64,000 nucleotides of DNA from PALSA-968 sp964387075. Its GTDB lineage: Bacteria; Bacteroidota; Bacteroidia; B-17B0; Aurantibacillaceae. The stretch is taken from assembly GCA_964387075.1 (NCBI GenBank), contig CAYLVB010000003.1:1-64000 (forward strand), in the 5' to 3' direction. Each line of letters starts with the position of its first letter. The stretch's first letter is position 1. Both the position numbers and the translations under genes were made by a program. Positions 8,901-16,248 of this stretch are shown here, piece by piece. The notes under the pieces were generated by a model that saw only the letters and a list, made by a program, of their open reading frames with translations, did not search any database and was not told where the DNA came from.

Positions 8901-9149
8901 AATCCTTATTTGTTTGGAGACGCGGGCATCATTCAAACCAATTACAATTACGAGCCGGTTTCCTTCTCAGATCCCATGTTCGATGCGGGAGCTGGAGTTG
9001 CTATAACTGTAAACAAATGGTGGAAGCTGGTAAATTTCAAGCCATTGACCATACGTGCGGATTTCCCGGTATTCATCAGTCGCCTGCCTTACGCAGAGAA
9101 GGATTACTTACAGTTCCGCTGGATGATCGGGGTTAGCCGGGCTTTTTAA
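5979..9149 (+). CDS. M1 metallopeptidase with C-terminal Omp85-like beta-barrel
   Basis: 1056 residues from ATG 5979; the in-frame codon at 5949 is excluded by the promoter box and because a clean signal peptide (MKRLLLLLLPLFTFAQ) begins at 5979. The first 600 residues form an M1 (aminopeptidase N/leukotriene hydrolase-like) peptidase: a GAMEN-type motif reads DGME at 353-356, zinc ligands are HEISH at 376-380, and Glu399 lies 18 residues further on. From about residue 690 the character changes to alternating aromatic/polar strands, with GGGLNLRGYMGY (RGY at 924-926, like the Omp85 RGY/F motif), ending in a C-terminal phenylalanine. This suggests a peptidase tethered to the outer membrane by its own barrel. 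Typical M1 enzymes are 600-900 residues and lack this. The barrel assignment is inference from pattern. Confidence 0.75.
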   Translation: MKRLLLLLLPLFTFAQNESEEYRSANNPLYWKNRKPHAAYWQQDIHYNIKAQLIDAANVIDAEEELTYWNNSPDELSFVYFHLYSNAQTKGSYLADLYEHNHAKLRFGKYREAGLGTKTESITVNGQELKSEIDNTVMKVWLATPIKPGESITFKIKFKTYFDYETIRNRMKLFGAFGYKHFDMVHWYPRISVYDAKQGWDTDQHMDHEFYGDFGSYHVELTLPNYYVCDGTGVLKNESEVLPTELRQKLDISNFAKKEFNSAPSEIIKPDGSTKTWIFSAINVHDAAYTFDPTYRIGEVMSSNNVKCMVLVQEPHARYWQNGPKYVAKIIENNSKNFGPYAYPKMIAADAQDGMEYPMLTLDGGTDPGYRGLFIHEISHNWFFGMLGSNETYRAFMDEGFTQFATCDGWEHIEGMKNIFPNIKSKYIKKHTDSTYYRETGAYVRHMGDVIKGEETNINVHSDGFSGALAHGGGYGQVYMKTAVMLYNLRYVLGDSLFDAAMKNYFNQWKICHPYPEDFRNSFVQFTHVDLNWFFDQWLETSKTVDYSIKKVKRVRGTDQVKITLARKGRMQMPLDLSVYTSDGSQYNYYIPNTWFEKKTSAKTLPRWIGWDKVKPTYTATVTIPRDKKISKVELDTANILPDVWPIDNATPRNISWFDWDSHVANPLDRKKYRSYFRPALWYNGYDGVKVGLHVNGNYMNYKGLFDATVWLNSGVAQTNIDSVSINSHDPISFLFNFRTPTQKIMKGTSFYTTLKELDGLSSGLVGFDLKHRNDKTRFYAQYKAMLRDVSYDLHYLIYKKEWLPGKVNSAAHFGMDHAYSYSKGSGLINLNFRAPLFGDYDYAAITLNAVNKNYVGKIGIHTRVFAQYGYGNSVPLESMLYVAGANPEEMAENKYVRSQGFFQPFTFGTQTNNFCYGGGLNLRGYMGYLLPQVTDGMYRYNYKGTTGAAYNMEIDFGRLFGFIDRATKQTISFNPYLFGDAGIIQTNYNYEPVSFSDPMFDAGAGVAITVNKWWKLVNFKPLTIRADFPVFISRLPYAEKDYLQFRWMIGVSRAF

Positions 9150-9222
9150 ACAGCCAGCTGGCAGTGATAGAGTCGGCAGTCAGCAGTCGATCAGTTCTAA
9201 CCAAAAAATAAAACTTCCAATC

Positions 9223-9410
9223 ACTGCCTACTGCTTACCGGCTGTTAACTGCCTACTTCTTACTCCCTCCGGGTGGCTGCTGACTGCCTACTGCTTACCG
9301 GCTGTTAACTGCCTACTTTTTACTACCTCCGGGTGGCTGCTGACTGCCTACTGCTTACCGGCTGTTAACTTCTTACTCCCTACTGGTGACTGCCTACTGC
9401 TGACTGCTTA
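9223..9410. repeat. 60-bp tandem repeat between convergent genes
   Basis: Two adjacent 60-bp units (9241-9300 and 9301-9360) differ at only two positions. A partial unit ends at 9240 and another starts at 9361. The units are built from shorter words such as ACTGCCTACTGCTTACCG and TAACTGCCTACT. No ORF or terminator-like hairpin is evident. The array fills the gap between the M1 peptidase and gldD, whose stop codons face each other. Confidence 0.85.
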
Positions 9411-9414
9411 CTGC

Positions 9415-10029
9415 CTACTTCTTACTCACTACCGTATTCACCTTCCACTTAAAGGTCTGTATCATGTGTAATACATCCTTGCGCAGGTAATCGATCACGA
9501 TCTTGAGCGAATCGATATTGGGCGGACAATTGAAGTACAAAGAACCACGCAGGAAATTTTTAGTGCTGTCGGTCACATAGAATTGCAAAGCGGTGGCTGT
9601 GTTACCCTCTATATCGTACATCAAGCCGTACACTTTTGCCGAATCCCTCAAAATAACCTGTTGCTCCAAGCCGGAAGCTTTCACCTGGTGCCGCACGGCC
9701 AGCTCGCGGGCATCTTTCAAATACTGCGGCAAATTGTTTTTTACCTCTCCATAACTCAAATACAATTGCGCCTTGAAGAGCGGATACTTCACATTAAGCC
9801 AGCAGGGATTCTGAGCATTGTCTTTGCTCTGCTCCACCTTAGAATATTCCGGCATTTCGAAGGTAAAGGGACAATCGCTCTCGTAGGTCTTGTATTTTTT
9901 CTCCGGAAAGTTCAACCTATAAAAGGCGCGCGGTTTTGGCGTGATCACCTCATCTTCATTGGCATCAATGCAGGAAGTAAACCCCGCGAGGATAGAAAGA
10001 ATAAGTATGGTGGAAATGAATTTTTTCAT
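9415..10029 (-). CDS. gldD: gliding motility lipoprotein GldD
   Basis: 204-residue lipoprotein needed, in characterised relatives, for gliding and type IX secretion. The signal peptide ends in a lipobox (AGFTSC, Cys20). The family signature follows: TPKPRAFYRLNFPEKKY, then CPFTFEMPEYS, and NPCWLNVKYPLFKAQLYLSY. Length matches known GldD. It begins one base after the stop of ssb, matching the ssb-gldD linkage known in flavobacteria, although gldE, which often lies between or beside them, is not here and mutY is about 38 kb away. It is probably cotranscribed with ssb. Confidence 0.9.
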   Translation of the reverse strand: MKKFISTILILSILAGFTSCIDANEDEVITPKPRAFYRLNFPEKKYKTYESDCPFTFEMPEYSKVEQSKDNAQNPCWLNVKYPLFKAQLYLSYGEVKNNLPQYLKDARELAVRHQVKASGLEQQVILRDSAKVYGLMYDIEGNTATALQFYVTDSTKNFLRGSLYFNCPPNIDSLKIVIDYLRKDVLHMIQTFKWKVNTVVSKK

Positions 10030-10416
10030 TTAGAACGGAAGGTCGTCGCCCGTGGGTTGAATGGTTTCACCGGATTGGCCGGCCTCAGGGCGTTTTATCA
10101 GTTGAAAGGTATCTCCTACTATCTCGGTAATGCTGCGCTGCACACCATCCTTGTCCTGCCACTTGCGGCTTTGTAATTTGCCCTCCAGGTAAACGGTATA
10201 GCCCTTTTTCAGCAGGCGCTCGGCATTTTCGGCAATACTTCGCCAAAGCACAATATTGTGCCATTCGGTCTGTTCTATCCTCCTGCCCTCTTTATCCTTA
10301 TAATACTCGGTAGTGGCCAGGCTGAAGTTCACACGGCTAACCCCTCCCTCCAGTTTCCTCATTTCGGGGTCTTTCCCGAGGTTGCCCACCAGGATCACCT
10401 TGTTTATTCCTGCCAT
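10030..10416 (-). CDS. ssb: single-stranded DNA-binding protein
   Basis: 128 residues. The OB-fold spans about 1-105 (INKVILVGNLGKDPEMR, then WHNIVLWRSIAENAERLLKKG and VYLEGKLQSRKWQDKDG). The acidic tip DDLPF at the C-terminus is the docking peptide for replication and repair partners. The linker between core and tip is very short compared with enterobacterial SSB (178 residues), which is common in Bacteroidota. It leads the ssb-gldD pair from its own promoter box at 10443-10450. Confidence 0.95.
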   Translation of the reverse strand: MAGINKVILVGNLGKDPEMRKLEGGVSRVNFSLATTEYYKDKEGRRIEQTEWHNIVLWRSIAENAERLLKKGYTVYLEGKLQSRKWQDKDGVQRSITEIVGDTFQLIKRPEAGQSGETIQPTGDDLPF

Positions 10417-10442
10417 CTGCGAACTGTGTAACTGTTAATAAG

Positions 10443-10450
10443 CAAAAATA
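10443..10450 (-). promoter_or_regulatory. TATTTTTG -7 box of ssb-gldD
   Basis: Consensus TAnnTTTG on the minus strand, 26 nt upstream of the ssb ATG at 10416. A divergent box for the next gene lies at 10491-10498. Confidence 0.5.
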
Positions 10451-10490
10451 GAAATTTAATAAATGTAAACAAGCTTTTTAGCCAAATGGT

Positions 10491-10498
10491 TACCTTTG
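10491..10498 (+). promoter_or_regulatory. TACCTTTG -7 box of the YfiR-domain lipoprotein gene
   Basis: Consensus box 11 nt before ATG 10510. The in-frame ATG at 10486 lies upstream of the box and is therefore unlikely to be the start. Confidence 0.55.
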
Positions 10499-10509
10499 CC
10501 CGTCTGAAA

Positions 10510-11235
10510 ATGAAGAAGTTTGCCCTATACAGTTTTACCGTTCTCCTTTTTACCGCCTGTATCTCTAAAAAGAAATACAACGAGCTGCAGAACCGTCACA
10601 ACCAGGCCCTGAATGAAAAGTCGGGTGTGGAGGAAGTGTTGACCAAGGTTGCCGTTGAGAACGACAGTCTGAAGAAGAGAAATAATTTTCTCGACAGCAT
10701 GTACCGCTCGGAGCATGAGAAGGTTGTCTCTTTAAGTAACAAAACTTTGCCCTCCGTTCTTCCGAAGGCCAAAGCGCCCAGCATGCCAAAAAATGTGGAG
10801 TATGAAAAGAAAGCACTCTATGTGTATAACCTGCCTAACTATGTTTTTTGGCCACGCGGGATCAAAACCGATAAATTCCTTGTAGGGATCATGGGCGAAT
10901 CAGGGATGAAAGCCGCACTGGCCTCTAATTTGTACGGCAAAAAAATAAACGACCTGCCCGCTATCGTTGAGCCTTACTCTCCGGCCGCAGGGAAGGTCTA
11001 CCAGATGATATTTGTAGCTGAAAGCAAGCAGAAAGAGTTTTATAAATTGAAAAAGGAATTGAAAGATCAACCGGTACTTCTTATTACCGAGAACGCCTAT
11101 CTCGAAAAAGCCGGGGCGCACGTTTGTTTTTACATTGATGGTGATAAAGTACGCTTTACGGTGAACAAAAAAGGAATTGAAAAATGCGGTATGAACGTAA
11201 GCGAACAACTGATCAAGTTCTCTAACGAAAACTAG
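10510..11235 (+). CDS. lipoprotein with coiled coil and YfiR-like (DUF4154) domain
   Basis: 241 residues from ATG 10510; the earlier in-frame ATG would bury the signal peptide and precedes the promoter box. A lipobox (LLFTAC, Cys17) is followed by a charged coiled coil (about 20-75), a short linker, and a C-terminal domain (about 105-241) matching YfiR/DUF4154 in pattern: FWPRGIKTDKFLVGIMGESG, then a domain-final series LITENAYLEKAGAHVCFYIDG, KVRFTVNKKGIEKCGM and SEQLIKFS. YfiR in Pseudomonas is a periplasmic repressor of the diguanylate cyclase YfiN; no GGDEF gene is seen here. In Bacteroidota this domain usually occurs alone or with histidine kinases, so attachment to a lipidated coiled coil is notable. 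The hydrolase gene follows after one base. Confidence 0.65.
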   Translation: MKKFALYSFTVLLFTACISKKKYNELQNRHNQALNEKSGVEEVLTKVAVENDSLKKRNNFLDSMYRSEHEKVVSLSNKTLPSVLPKAKAPSMPKNVEYEKKALYVYNLPNYVFWPRGIKTDKFLVGIMGESGMKAALASNLYGKKINDLPAIVEPYSPAAGKVYQMIFVAESKQKEFYKLKKELKDQPVLLITENAYLEKAGAHVCFYIDGDKVRFTVNKKGIEKCGMNVSEQLIKFSNEN

Positions 11236-11236
11236 C

Positions 11237-12043
11237 TTGAAGAAACCTCATAAATATGCCGGGTTCAAAAAAGGAAAGGTAGCCTTTTCGGATAAAGGAA
11301 AAGGCAGAGCGGTGGTGCTGTTGCATGGTTTTTTAGGGAGTAAAGACCAATGGGCCGACATCCGCGATGATCTAGCCAAACATTTTAGAGTCATTTGCAT
11401 CGATCTTCCCGGGCACGGGCAAAGTGATTGCTTTGGCTATGTGCACAGCATGGACCTGATGGCCCAAGCCGTGAAAGCCGTACTCGATAAATTACATTTA
11501 AAGAAATATGTGCTGGTAGGACATAGCATGGGAGGATACACTGCGCTCGCTTTCGCCGAATTGTTTCCTGAGCATGTAAAAGGACTCTGCATGTTCCATT
11601 CCAGTTCTTATCCGGATACCGAGCAGAAAAAGAAAGACCGCGATAAAGCCATTTCGGTAGTAAAAAAGAATCCGAACATTTTTGTGAAGGCCACCATAAA
11701 AAACCTCTTTGCGGCTAAAAACCTGAAGTTCTTTAAAAAGCAGGTGAACTTTGCTACAAAGATCGCTGCTAAAACACCTAAGCAGGGAATTGTAAACGCG
11801 CTGGAAGGAATGAAAGACCGACCAAGCCGCGACATTATACTGCATTATGCCAATTATCCTATCCAGTTCATCATTGGCAAATACGACAATGTATTGCCTA
11901 TGCAGTCGTTATTGGAACAAAGTAAGATGCCGAAGAAAAAACATGTTTTACTATTGGACGAAAGCGGCCACATGGGGTTTTTGGAACAACCGGATACTTG
12001 TGTTAAGTACTTGAAAAGGTTTTTCAGGGTTTGTTTTAGATAG
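11237..12043 (+). CDS. alpha/beta hydrolase
   Basis: 268-residue cytoplasmic alpha/beta-hydrolase-fold enzyme. The oxyanion loop is LLHGFLGSKDQW (29-39), the nucleophile elbow VGHSMGG places Ser97, and the remaining triad members are probably Asp217 (IGKYDNVLP) and His245 (ESGHMGFLEQP). It begins with TTG at 11237, one base after the preceding stop, suggesting coupling to the YfiR-domain lipoprotein. The lid region is lysine-rich. The substrate cannot be read from the sequence; relatives act on esters, haloalkanes or lactones. Its 3' end overlaps the convergent rsmA by 8 bases. Confidence 0.8.
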   Translation: MKKPHKYAGFKKGKVAFSDKGKGRAVVLLHGFLGSKDQWADIRDDLAKHFRVICIDLPGHGQSDCFGYVHSMDLMAQAVKAVLDKLHLKKYVLVGHSMGGYTALAFAELFPEHVKGLCMFHSSSYPDTEQKKKDRDKAISVVKKNPNIFVKATIKNLFAAKNLKFFKKQVNFATKIAAKTPKQGIVNALEGMKDRPSRDIILHYANYPIQFIIGKYDNVLPMQSLLEQSKMPKKKHVLLLDESGHMGFLEQPDTCVKYLKRFFRVCFR

Positions 12044-12809
12044 TTTTTGGCTCCAGCATCTTCGCCAGCTCCACAAAATCAGCCACGCTCAATCTTTCCG
12101 GACGATTTGTAAAATGTGGATGTGAAAACAGCGATTCATCTTTCACAAAACTCTTTAAACTGTTGCGCATCATCTTGCGGCGCTGGCCGAAGGCCATTTT
12201 TACTATGGACTTAAACAATTTTTCGTCGCAATCTAACTTCTCGGTATTATTTCTTTTAAGGCGAATGACGGCGGAACGAACTTTAGGCGGAGGATTGAAA
12301 GCCCCCGGCTCCACGGTAAATAAATACTCAATATCGTAATAGGCTTGTAATAACACGCTGAGAATTCCGTAAGCTTTCGTACCCGGTTTCTCCGCTATTC
12401 TTTCCGCCACCTCTTTCTGGAACATACCAACAACCGTTTCTATTTTGTCCTTATGATCTAGTACCTTGAACATGATCTGTGAAGAGATGTTATAAGGGAA
12501 ATTACCGATCACCGCGAATTTGCCCGGAAAGAGCGCGTCAAGATCCATGTGCAAAAAATCGGCGTCCAATATTTTATCCGCGTGCTGTGGATAATTCTTT
12601 TTCAGGAACTCAATGGATTCTTTATCAACGTCAGCTGCAAAAAAATTCTCTCTTTCAATTAAGTGTTTCGTTAAAACTCCTGTGCCAGGCCCTACTTCTA
12701 TCAAAGGAAGATCGGTATCCTTTATAGATGAATCAACAATGCGCTGAGCGATCTCTTCATCTTTTAAGAAGTGTTGGCCTAAATGTTTCTTGGCTCTTAC
12801 GTGATCCAT
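12036..12809 (-). CDS. rsmA: 16S rRNA dimethyladenosine transferase
   Basis: 257-residue SAM-dependent enzyme that dimethylates two adjacent adenosines near the 3' end of 16S rRNA. Signatures: KKHLGQHFLKD near the N-terminus, the SAM motif EVGPGTGVLT (38-47), and the catalytic NFPYNISS (103-110). The small C-terminal helical domain ends LSVADFVELAKML. The ATG overlaps the stop of the DUF4286 gene, so it is the last gene of a lysC-DUF4286-rsmA unit. Confidence 0.95.
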   Translation of the reverse strand: MDHVRAKKHLGQHFLKDEEIAQRIVDSSIKDTDLPLIEVGPGTGVLTKHLIERENFFAADVDKESIEFLKKNYPQHADKILDADFLHMDLDALFPGKFAVIGNFPYNISSQIMFKVLDHKDKIETVVGMFQKEVAERIAEKPGTKAYGILSVLLQAYYDIEYLFTVEPGAFNPPPKVRSAVIRLKRNNTEKLDCDEKLFKSIVKMAFGQRRKMMRNSLKSFVKDESLFSHPHFTNRPERLSVADFVELAKMLEPKTI

Positions 12810-13108
12810 TACACAATTTCGAGTAAGGTACGAAATACCACGAACTTGTCTTTGAATTTATCGGCGGTATGCTTTTGTAATTCGGGGGCGTATTTAGTGC
12901 GGTATTCGTCCATATCACTCATGTTCAAAAAAGTGTACTGAACCGAATAGGTTACGCCTTCATCTTCCACATTCAAAACCTTGAGCATGCGGTTATCTAT
13001 AAAGCAGCCTGTTTTCATCACATCCGGAATGTGCTCTTCCTGCATCCATTTCAGCCATTCGTCGTGAACGGAAGCTTCAATATTTATGGTTACGTTATAG
13101 ATGTACAT
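12809..13108 (-). CDS. DUF4286 family protein
   Basis: 99-residue soluble protein of a family known mainly from Bacteroidota, of unknown function. The pattern is a ferredoxin-like alpha/beta fold (YIYNVTINIEASVHDEWLKW, then YSVQYTFLNMSDMDEY) resembling small dimeric antibiotic-biosynthesis-monooxygenase-like proteins. No signal peptide. It is placed between lysC and rsmA with one-base spacing upstream and overlapping codons downstream, so it is surely cotranscribed with both. Confidence 0.75.
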   Translation of the reverse strand: MYIYNVTINIEASVHDEWLKWMQEEHIPDVMKTGCFIDNRMLKVLNVEDEGVTYSVQYTFLNMSDMDEYRTKYAPELQKHTADKFKDKFVVFRTLLEIV

Positions 13109-13109
13109 G

Positions 13110-14378
13110 CTAATTGCTATTTCTTACTACGAGTTGAACGGTATAGCGGCTCTTTTGTTCTAAAAGGACCTGTTTGTTGATGCAAACGCGGTCAATGGTT
13201 GATTGGTCATAATACCGAATGGTGACAAGCTCTACGTTCTCGTTATAAAGCACTTTATACTCCTTTTGCAATTCACTTACCAGCTGCGGCATCTTTTTCT
13301 CATCCATATCCACACAGACCGAAAAGCTGATTGCCGACAGCTGCATGACATGCGATTTCACGCCGAGTTGGTGGAACAAAGCGAATATTTTGCTCAGGTT
13401 ATCTTCGGCTATAAAAGAAAAATCCCTCGGAGAAATGGTAAGCAGTAATTGATTTACCTTAAAGATAAAGGACGGAATGGGCAGGTGACGGTTGATGTTC
13501 TTGATCACTGTCCCTGCTGCCTCCGGGTTCACAAATGACTTTACATAGAGCGGAATGTTCTTGTTCTGTAAAGGCTTAATGGTCTTGGGGTGAATTACCG
13601 TTGCTCCGTAATAGGCAAGTTCTATCGCGTCCTGGTAAGTTAATTCTTCTATAAGCTGCGTATTGTTGAACCATTTAGGATCGGCGTTCAATACGCCCGG
13701 AACATCTTTCCAGATCGTTACGCTTTCTGCCCCCAAACTATAAGCTAAAATAGCTGCCGTGTAGTCAGAACCTTCGCGGCCCAAAGTGGTGGTGAAATTC
13801 TCGCTGGTACCGCCCAAAAAGCCTTGCGTGATCACCACTTGATTCTTTCTCACAAGAGGCAGCAATTCTTTTTGAACCAGGCTCTGTGTCAGGTCAAAAT
13901 CTACATTTCCTTCTCTATACGTATTATCAGTTTGAATAATGCCGCGGGAATCCAACCATTCGCACTTAATTCCCGACTCGCTCAAATAAGCAGCAACAAT
14001 ACGCGTAGAGATCACTTCGCCCATGCATACGATCTGGTCGTACTCGTGGTTGTAATCGTAGGTAGGTTCATCTTCTATCGCCCACTGCAATTCCACGAAA
14101 TCATTCTCTACAAGGGCGTAAATAGGATGTGCAGTATTTGGAAAAAGTTCCTTGATAATACCGAGATGAAAATCTTTGATCTCCTGCAGCACTTTTTGCG
14201 GATCTTCTTTTTTGTAAAAGAAGGCGTCGGTCAAACGCTCGAGGCTATTGGTGGTCTTGGCCATGGCCGAAACCACGATGATAAGTTCTTCGCCCGAAAA
14301 GCGTTTAACGATGGCGGCGACGTTCCTCACAGCTGCCACGTCCTTTACAGATGCTCCGCCAAACTTAAAAACCTTCAT
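13110..14378 (-). CDS. lysC: monofunctional aspartate kinase
   Basis: 422 residues from ATG 14378 (MKVFKFGGASVKD). The enzyme phosphorylates aspartate, the first step toward lysine, threonine, methionine and diaminopimelate. Kinase motifs: KFGGAS at the start, VSAMAKTTNSL, and LGREGSDYTAAILAY; about 130 C-terminal residues hold two ACT-like regulatory segments. A TTG three codons upstream is discounted because it overlaps the promoter box at 14385-14392. The product lacks a homoserine dehydrogenase domain. Diaminopimelate supply links it loosely to the cell-wall enzymes nearby; otherwise it is core metabolism. Confidence 0.9.
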   Translation of the reverse strand: MKVFKFGGASVKDVAAVRNVAAIVKRFSGEELIIVVSAMAKTTNSLERLTDAFFYKKEDPQKVLQEIKDFHLGIIKELFPNTAHPIYALVENDFVELQWAIEDEPTYDYNHEYDQIVCMGEVISTRIVAAYLSESGIKCEWLDSRGIIQTDNTYREGNVDFDLTQSLVQKELLPLVRKNQVVITQGFLGGTSENFTTTLGREGSDYTAAILAYSLGAESVTIWKDVPGVLNADPKWFNNTQLIEELTYQDAIELAYYGATVIHPKTIKPLQNKNIPLYVKSFVNPEAAGTVIKNINRHLPIPSFIFKVNQLLLTISPRDFSFIAEDNLSKIFALFHQLGVKSHVMQLSAISFSVCVDMDEKKMPQLVSELQKEYKVLYNENVELVTIRYYDQSTIDRVCINKQVLLEQKSRYTVQLVVRNSN

Positions 14379-14384
14379 AGAATG

Positions 14385-14392
14385 CAAAAATA
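14385..14392 (-). promoter_or_regulatory. TATTTTTG -7 box of lysC, 6 nt from the start
   Basis: Consensus TAnnTTTG on the minus strand, six bases before ATG 14378 and immediately after the acyltransferase stop at 14394. The predicted lysC mRNA has almost no 5' leader. Confidence 0.55.
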
Positions 14393-14393
14393 G

Positions 14394-15491
14394 CTATTTA
14401 AATCGCTCGCGCAGGTTGGTGAAAGGCTTTTCGAAGTAATTGTATACCAGCGCCGAAAAGAACAAGGTAAAGCCCCAATACAGGAGGTAATAGAGCCAGG
14501 GATGCTCCCAATAATGCGTGTTATTGATGATCAGGGCGCCCGTAATACCCAAATTGGTAAGATAAACCGCGTAGGAAATAATGCTCAGACAGGTAATGGC
14601 CCGCGCCAGCCTCCCGGTCCCAATCCTTTCCTGTTCTGCCAAAGGTAACATGAACATAGTGGCTAAGGCAGATACGGTAAAATAAAGTGTGCATCCAAAA
14701 TAAGGACTGTTATTGAAATTCCAACTGATGATAACGCCGAACAAAATAATGGCAATGAAAAAGCCGGGCCATTTCATCTTCTGCCAAAGCTCTTTATAAT
14801 AGAAATGGATCCAGGCCGCCAGCAACCCATACCCGATGCTATCGAAGCGACAAGGAACCAGCTTGCGCACCCAAAAATCCCAGATCTCGTAATCGGTTAT
14901 GTTATTTCTTGCTTTGTAGAAACGAACAGCCGTTGAAAAGACGATCAGCCCAAGCGTGAGAAATAGAAAAAGCACTTTCCGGTTCTTTATCATAAAAGAG
15001 AAGATCAGTATCCCTATCGGGAAAAGCAGATAGAACCACTCCTCCACGCTCAGGCTCCACGATTCCCAATACAGAAAATCGTAGGGCTTAAAGAAATTCT
15101 GCATGAACACAAAAAAGGTGATGAGATATTTATTGATGAAGCCATTGGCCAGTCCTACCGAAATAAGCACAATATTGAGAAGGAGGAACAAAAAATAATT
15201 GGGCAGTGTGCGGAACCAGCGGCGTACAAGAAAATGTTTAACAAAAGAAAAGCCGATCTTTTCTTCTTTGGCCATGTTCCTAAGCAGGATCCCGCCGATG
15301 AGAAAACCACTGAGCACAAAAAATATATCCACGCCATCTACAACGGTGATACTCGCGAGCGTTGGTGAAGCTTTTTCTAAAATGAAATTGCCGTGTTCAT
15401 AGACCACGATACCAACTGCAACAGCGCGAAGAACGTCGAGCCCGAAGATGCGCTTCGGGTCGTTCATTTCTTTGCGCAGCATGCTAAACAT
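14394..15491 (-). CDS. acyltransferase-3 family membrane protein (OafA/YrhL-like)
   Basis: 365 residues with about ten transmembrane segments. The N-terminal RIFGLDVLRAVAVG followed by VVYEHG gives the R-x10-H signature of membrane O-acyltransferases, which move acetyl or other acyl groups onto surface polysaccharides or lipids. GVDIFFVLSGFLIGG is also characteristic. Several starts are possible (MFSMLRKEMNDP); the exact one is unresolved. It starts at the last base of the radC stop, so it is probably translated from the same transcript. The target glycan is unknown and no polysaccharide cluster is adjacent. Confidence 0.85.
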   Translation of the reverse strand: MFSMLRKEMNDPKRIFGLDVLRAVAVGIVVYEHGNFILEKASPTLASITVVDGVDIFFVLSGFLIGGILLRNMAKEEKIGFSFVKHFLVRRWFRTLPNYFLFLLLNIVLISVGLANGFINKYLITFFVFMQNFFKPYDFLYWESWSLSVEEWFYLLFPIGILIFSFMIKNRKVLFLFLTLGLIVFSTAVRFYKARNNITDYEIWDFWVRKLVPCRFDSIGYGLLAAWIHFYYKELWQKMKWPGFFIAIILFGVIISWNFNNSPYFGCTLYFTVSALATMFMLPLAEQERIGTGRLARAITCLSIISYAVYLTNLGITGALIINNTHYWEHPWLYYLLYWGFTLFFSALVYNYFEKPFTNLRERFK

Positions 15492-16198
15492 TAAATAAGT
15501 CCCTCGTCGGTAAAACTGAAATAGACGCCCTCGCCCACGATCACGTGATCGAGCAATTGTATATCAAAGAGCAGGGCCGCTTCTTTTACTTTTTTTGTGA
15601 GTTGAATATCCGCTTCGCTGGGTCTTATGTTTCCTGAAGGATGATTGTGCGCCAAAACTACCGCGCTCGAGAGATTTTCAATGGCGCTCTTCAGCATCAT
15701 GCGTACATCGGCCACGGTACCGCTCACTCCTCCCCGGCTGATCAGTTCAGTGCGCGTTACTTTGTGCGCCCGGTTCAGCAGCAGGATCCAGAACTCTTCG
15801 TGCGGAAGGTCCATCAATTTTGGAGCAATGTGCTTATAGGCATCCACGCTGGTACGAATTACCGTTTGCACCGGCGCATCCGTTTCCTTTTTCCTTCTTC
15901 CCAGCTCAAGGGCCGCTACAATGGTAATGGCTTTGGCCTCTCCTATTCCTTTGAATTTTTGGAGCTCACTTACCGAAAGTTTGGCCAGGTCGTGCAGGTT
16001 ATTGTTGTATTCGCGTAGGATACGCTGCGATAATTGCACCGCCGATTCTTTGCGGCTGCCGCTGCCCAGCAAAATGGCCAATAGCTCGGCGTCTGACAAG
16101 GCCTGCTTGCCTTTCAATAAAAATTTCTCCCTTGGCCTGTCGTCTTCCGCCCACTGAGAAATAGGTATATGTTGTAAAACTTCTTCTTCCATATGCAT
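15491..16198 (-). CDS. radC: RadC family JAMM-domain protein
   Basis: 235 residues from the ATG at 16198. An N-terminal helix-hairpin-helix-like segment (LQKFKGIGEAKAITIVAALELG) precedes a JAB/MPN metalloprotein domain with the zinc motif HNHPSGNIRPSEAD and LLDHVIVG. Despite its name, a direct DNA-repair role for RadC is doubtful; related proteins associate with mobile elements, but this copy sits in a housekeeping context. The in-frame start at 16228 lies upstream of a weak promoter-like box (16210-16217), so ATG 16198 or the ATG two codons later is preferred. Confidence 0.9.
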   Translation of the reverse strand: MHMEEEVLQHIPISQWAEDDRPREKFLLKGKQALSDAELLAILLGSGSRKESAVQLSQRILREYNNNLHDLAKLSVSELQKFKGIGEAKAITIVAALELGRRKKETDAPVQTVIRTSVDAYKHIAPKLMDLPHEEFWILLLNRAHKVTRTELISRGGVSGTVADVRMMLKSAIENLSSAVVLAHNHPSGNIRPSEADIQLTKKVKEAALLFDIQLLDHVIVGEGVYFSFTDEGLI

Positions 16199-16230
16199 AA
16201 ATAATGAGACTAAATTAGTAAAAATCACTT

Positions 16231-16238
16231 TACTTTTA
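16231..16238 (+). promoter_or_regulatory. TACTTTTA -7-type box of MFS gene
   Basis: One-mismatch TAnnTTTG box 10 nt before ATG 16249. A divergent TAATTTAG for radC lies at 16210-16217. Confidence 0.35.
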
Positions 16239-16248
16239 CGTGTAATTT

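Noticed and set aside
9241..9360. CRISPR-like direct repeats
   Set aside because: The repeats are head-to-tail 60-mers without unique spacers and there are no cas genes; it is a simple tandem repeat.
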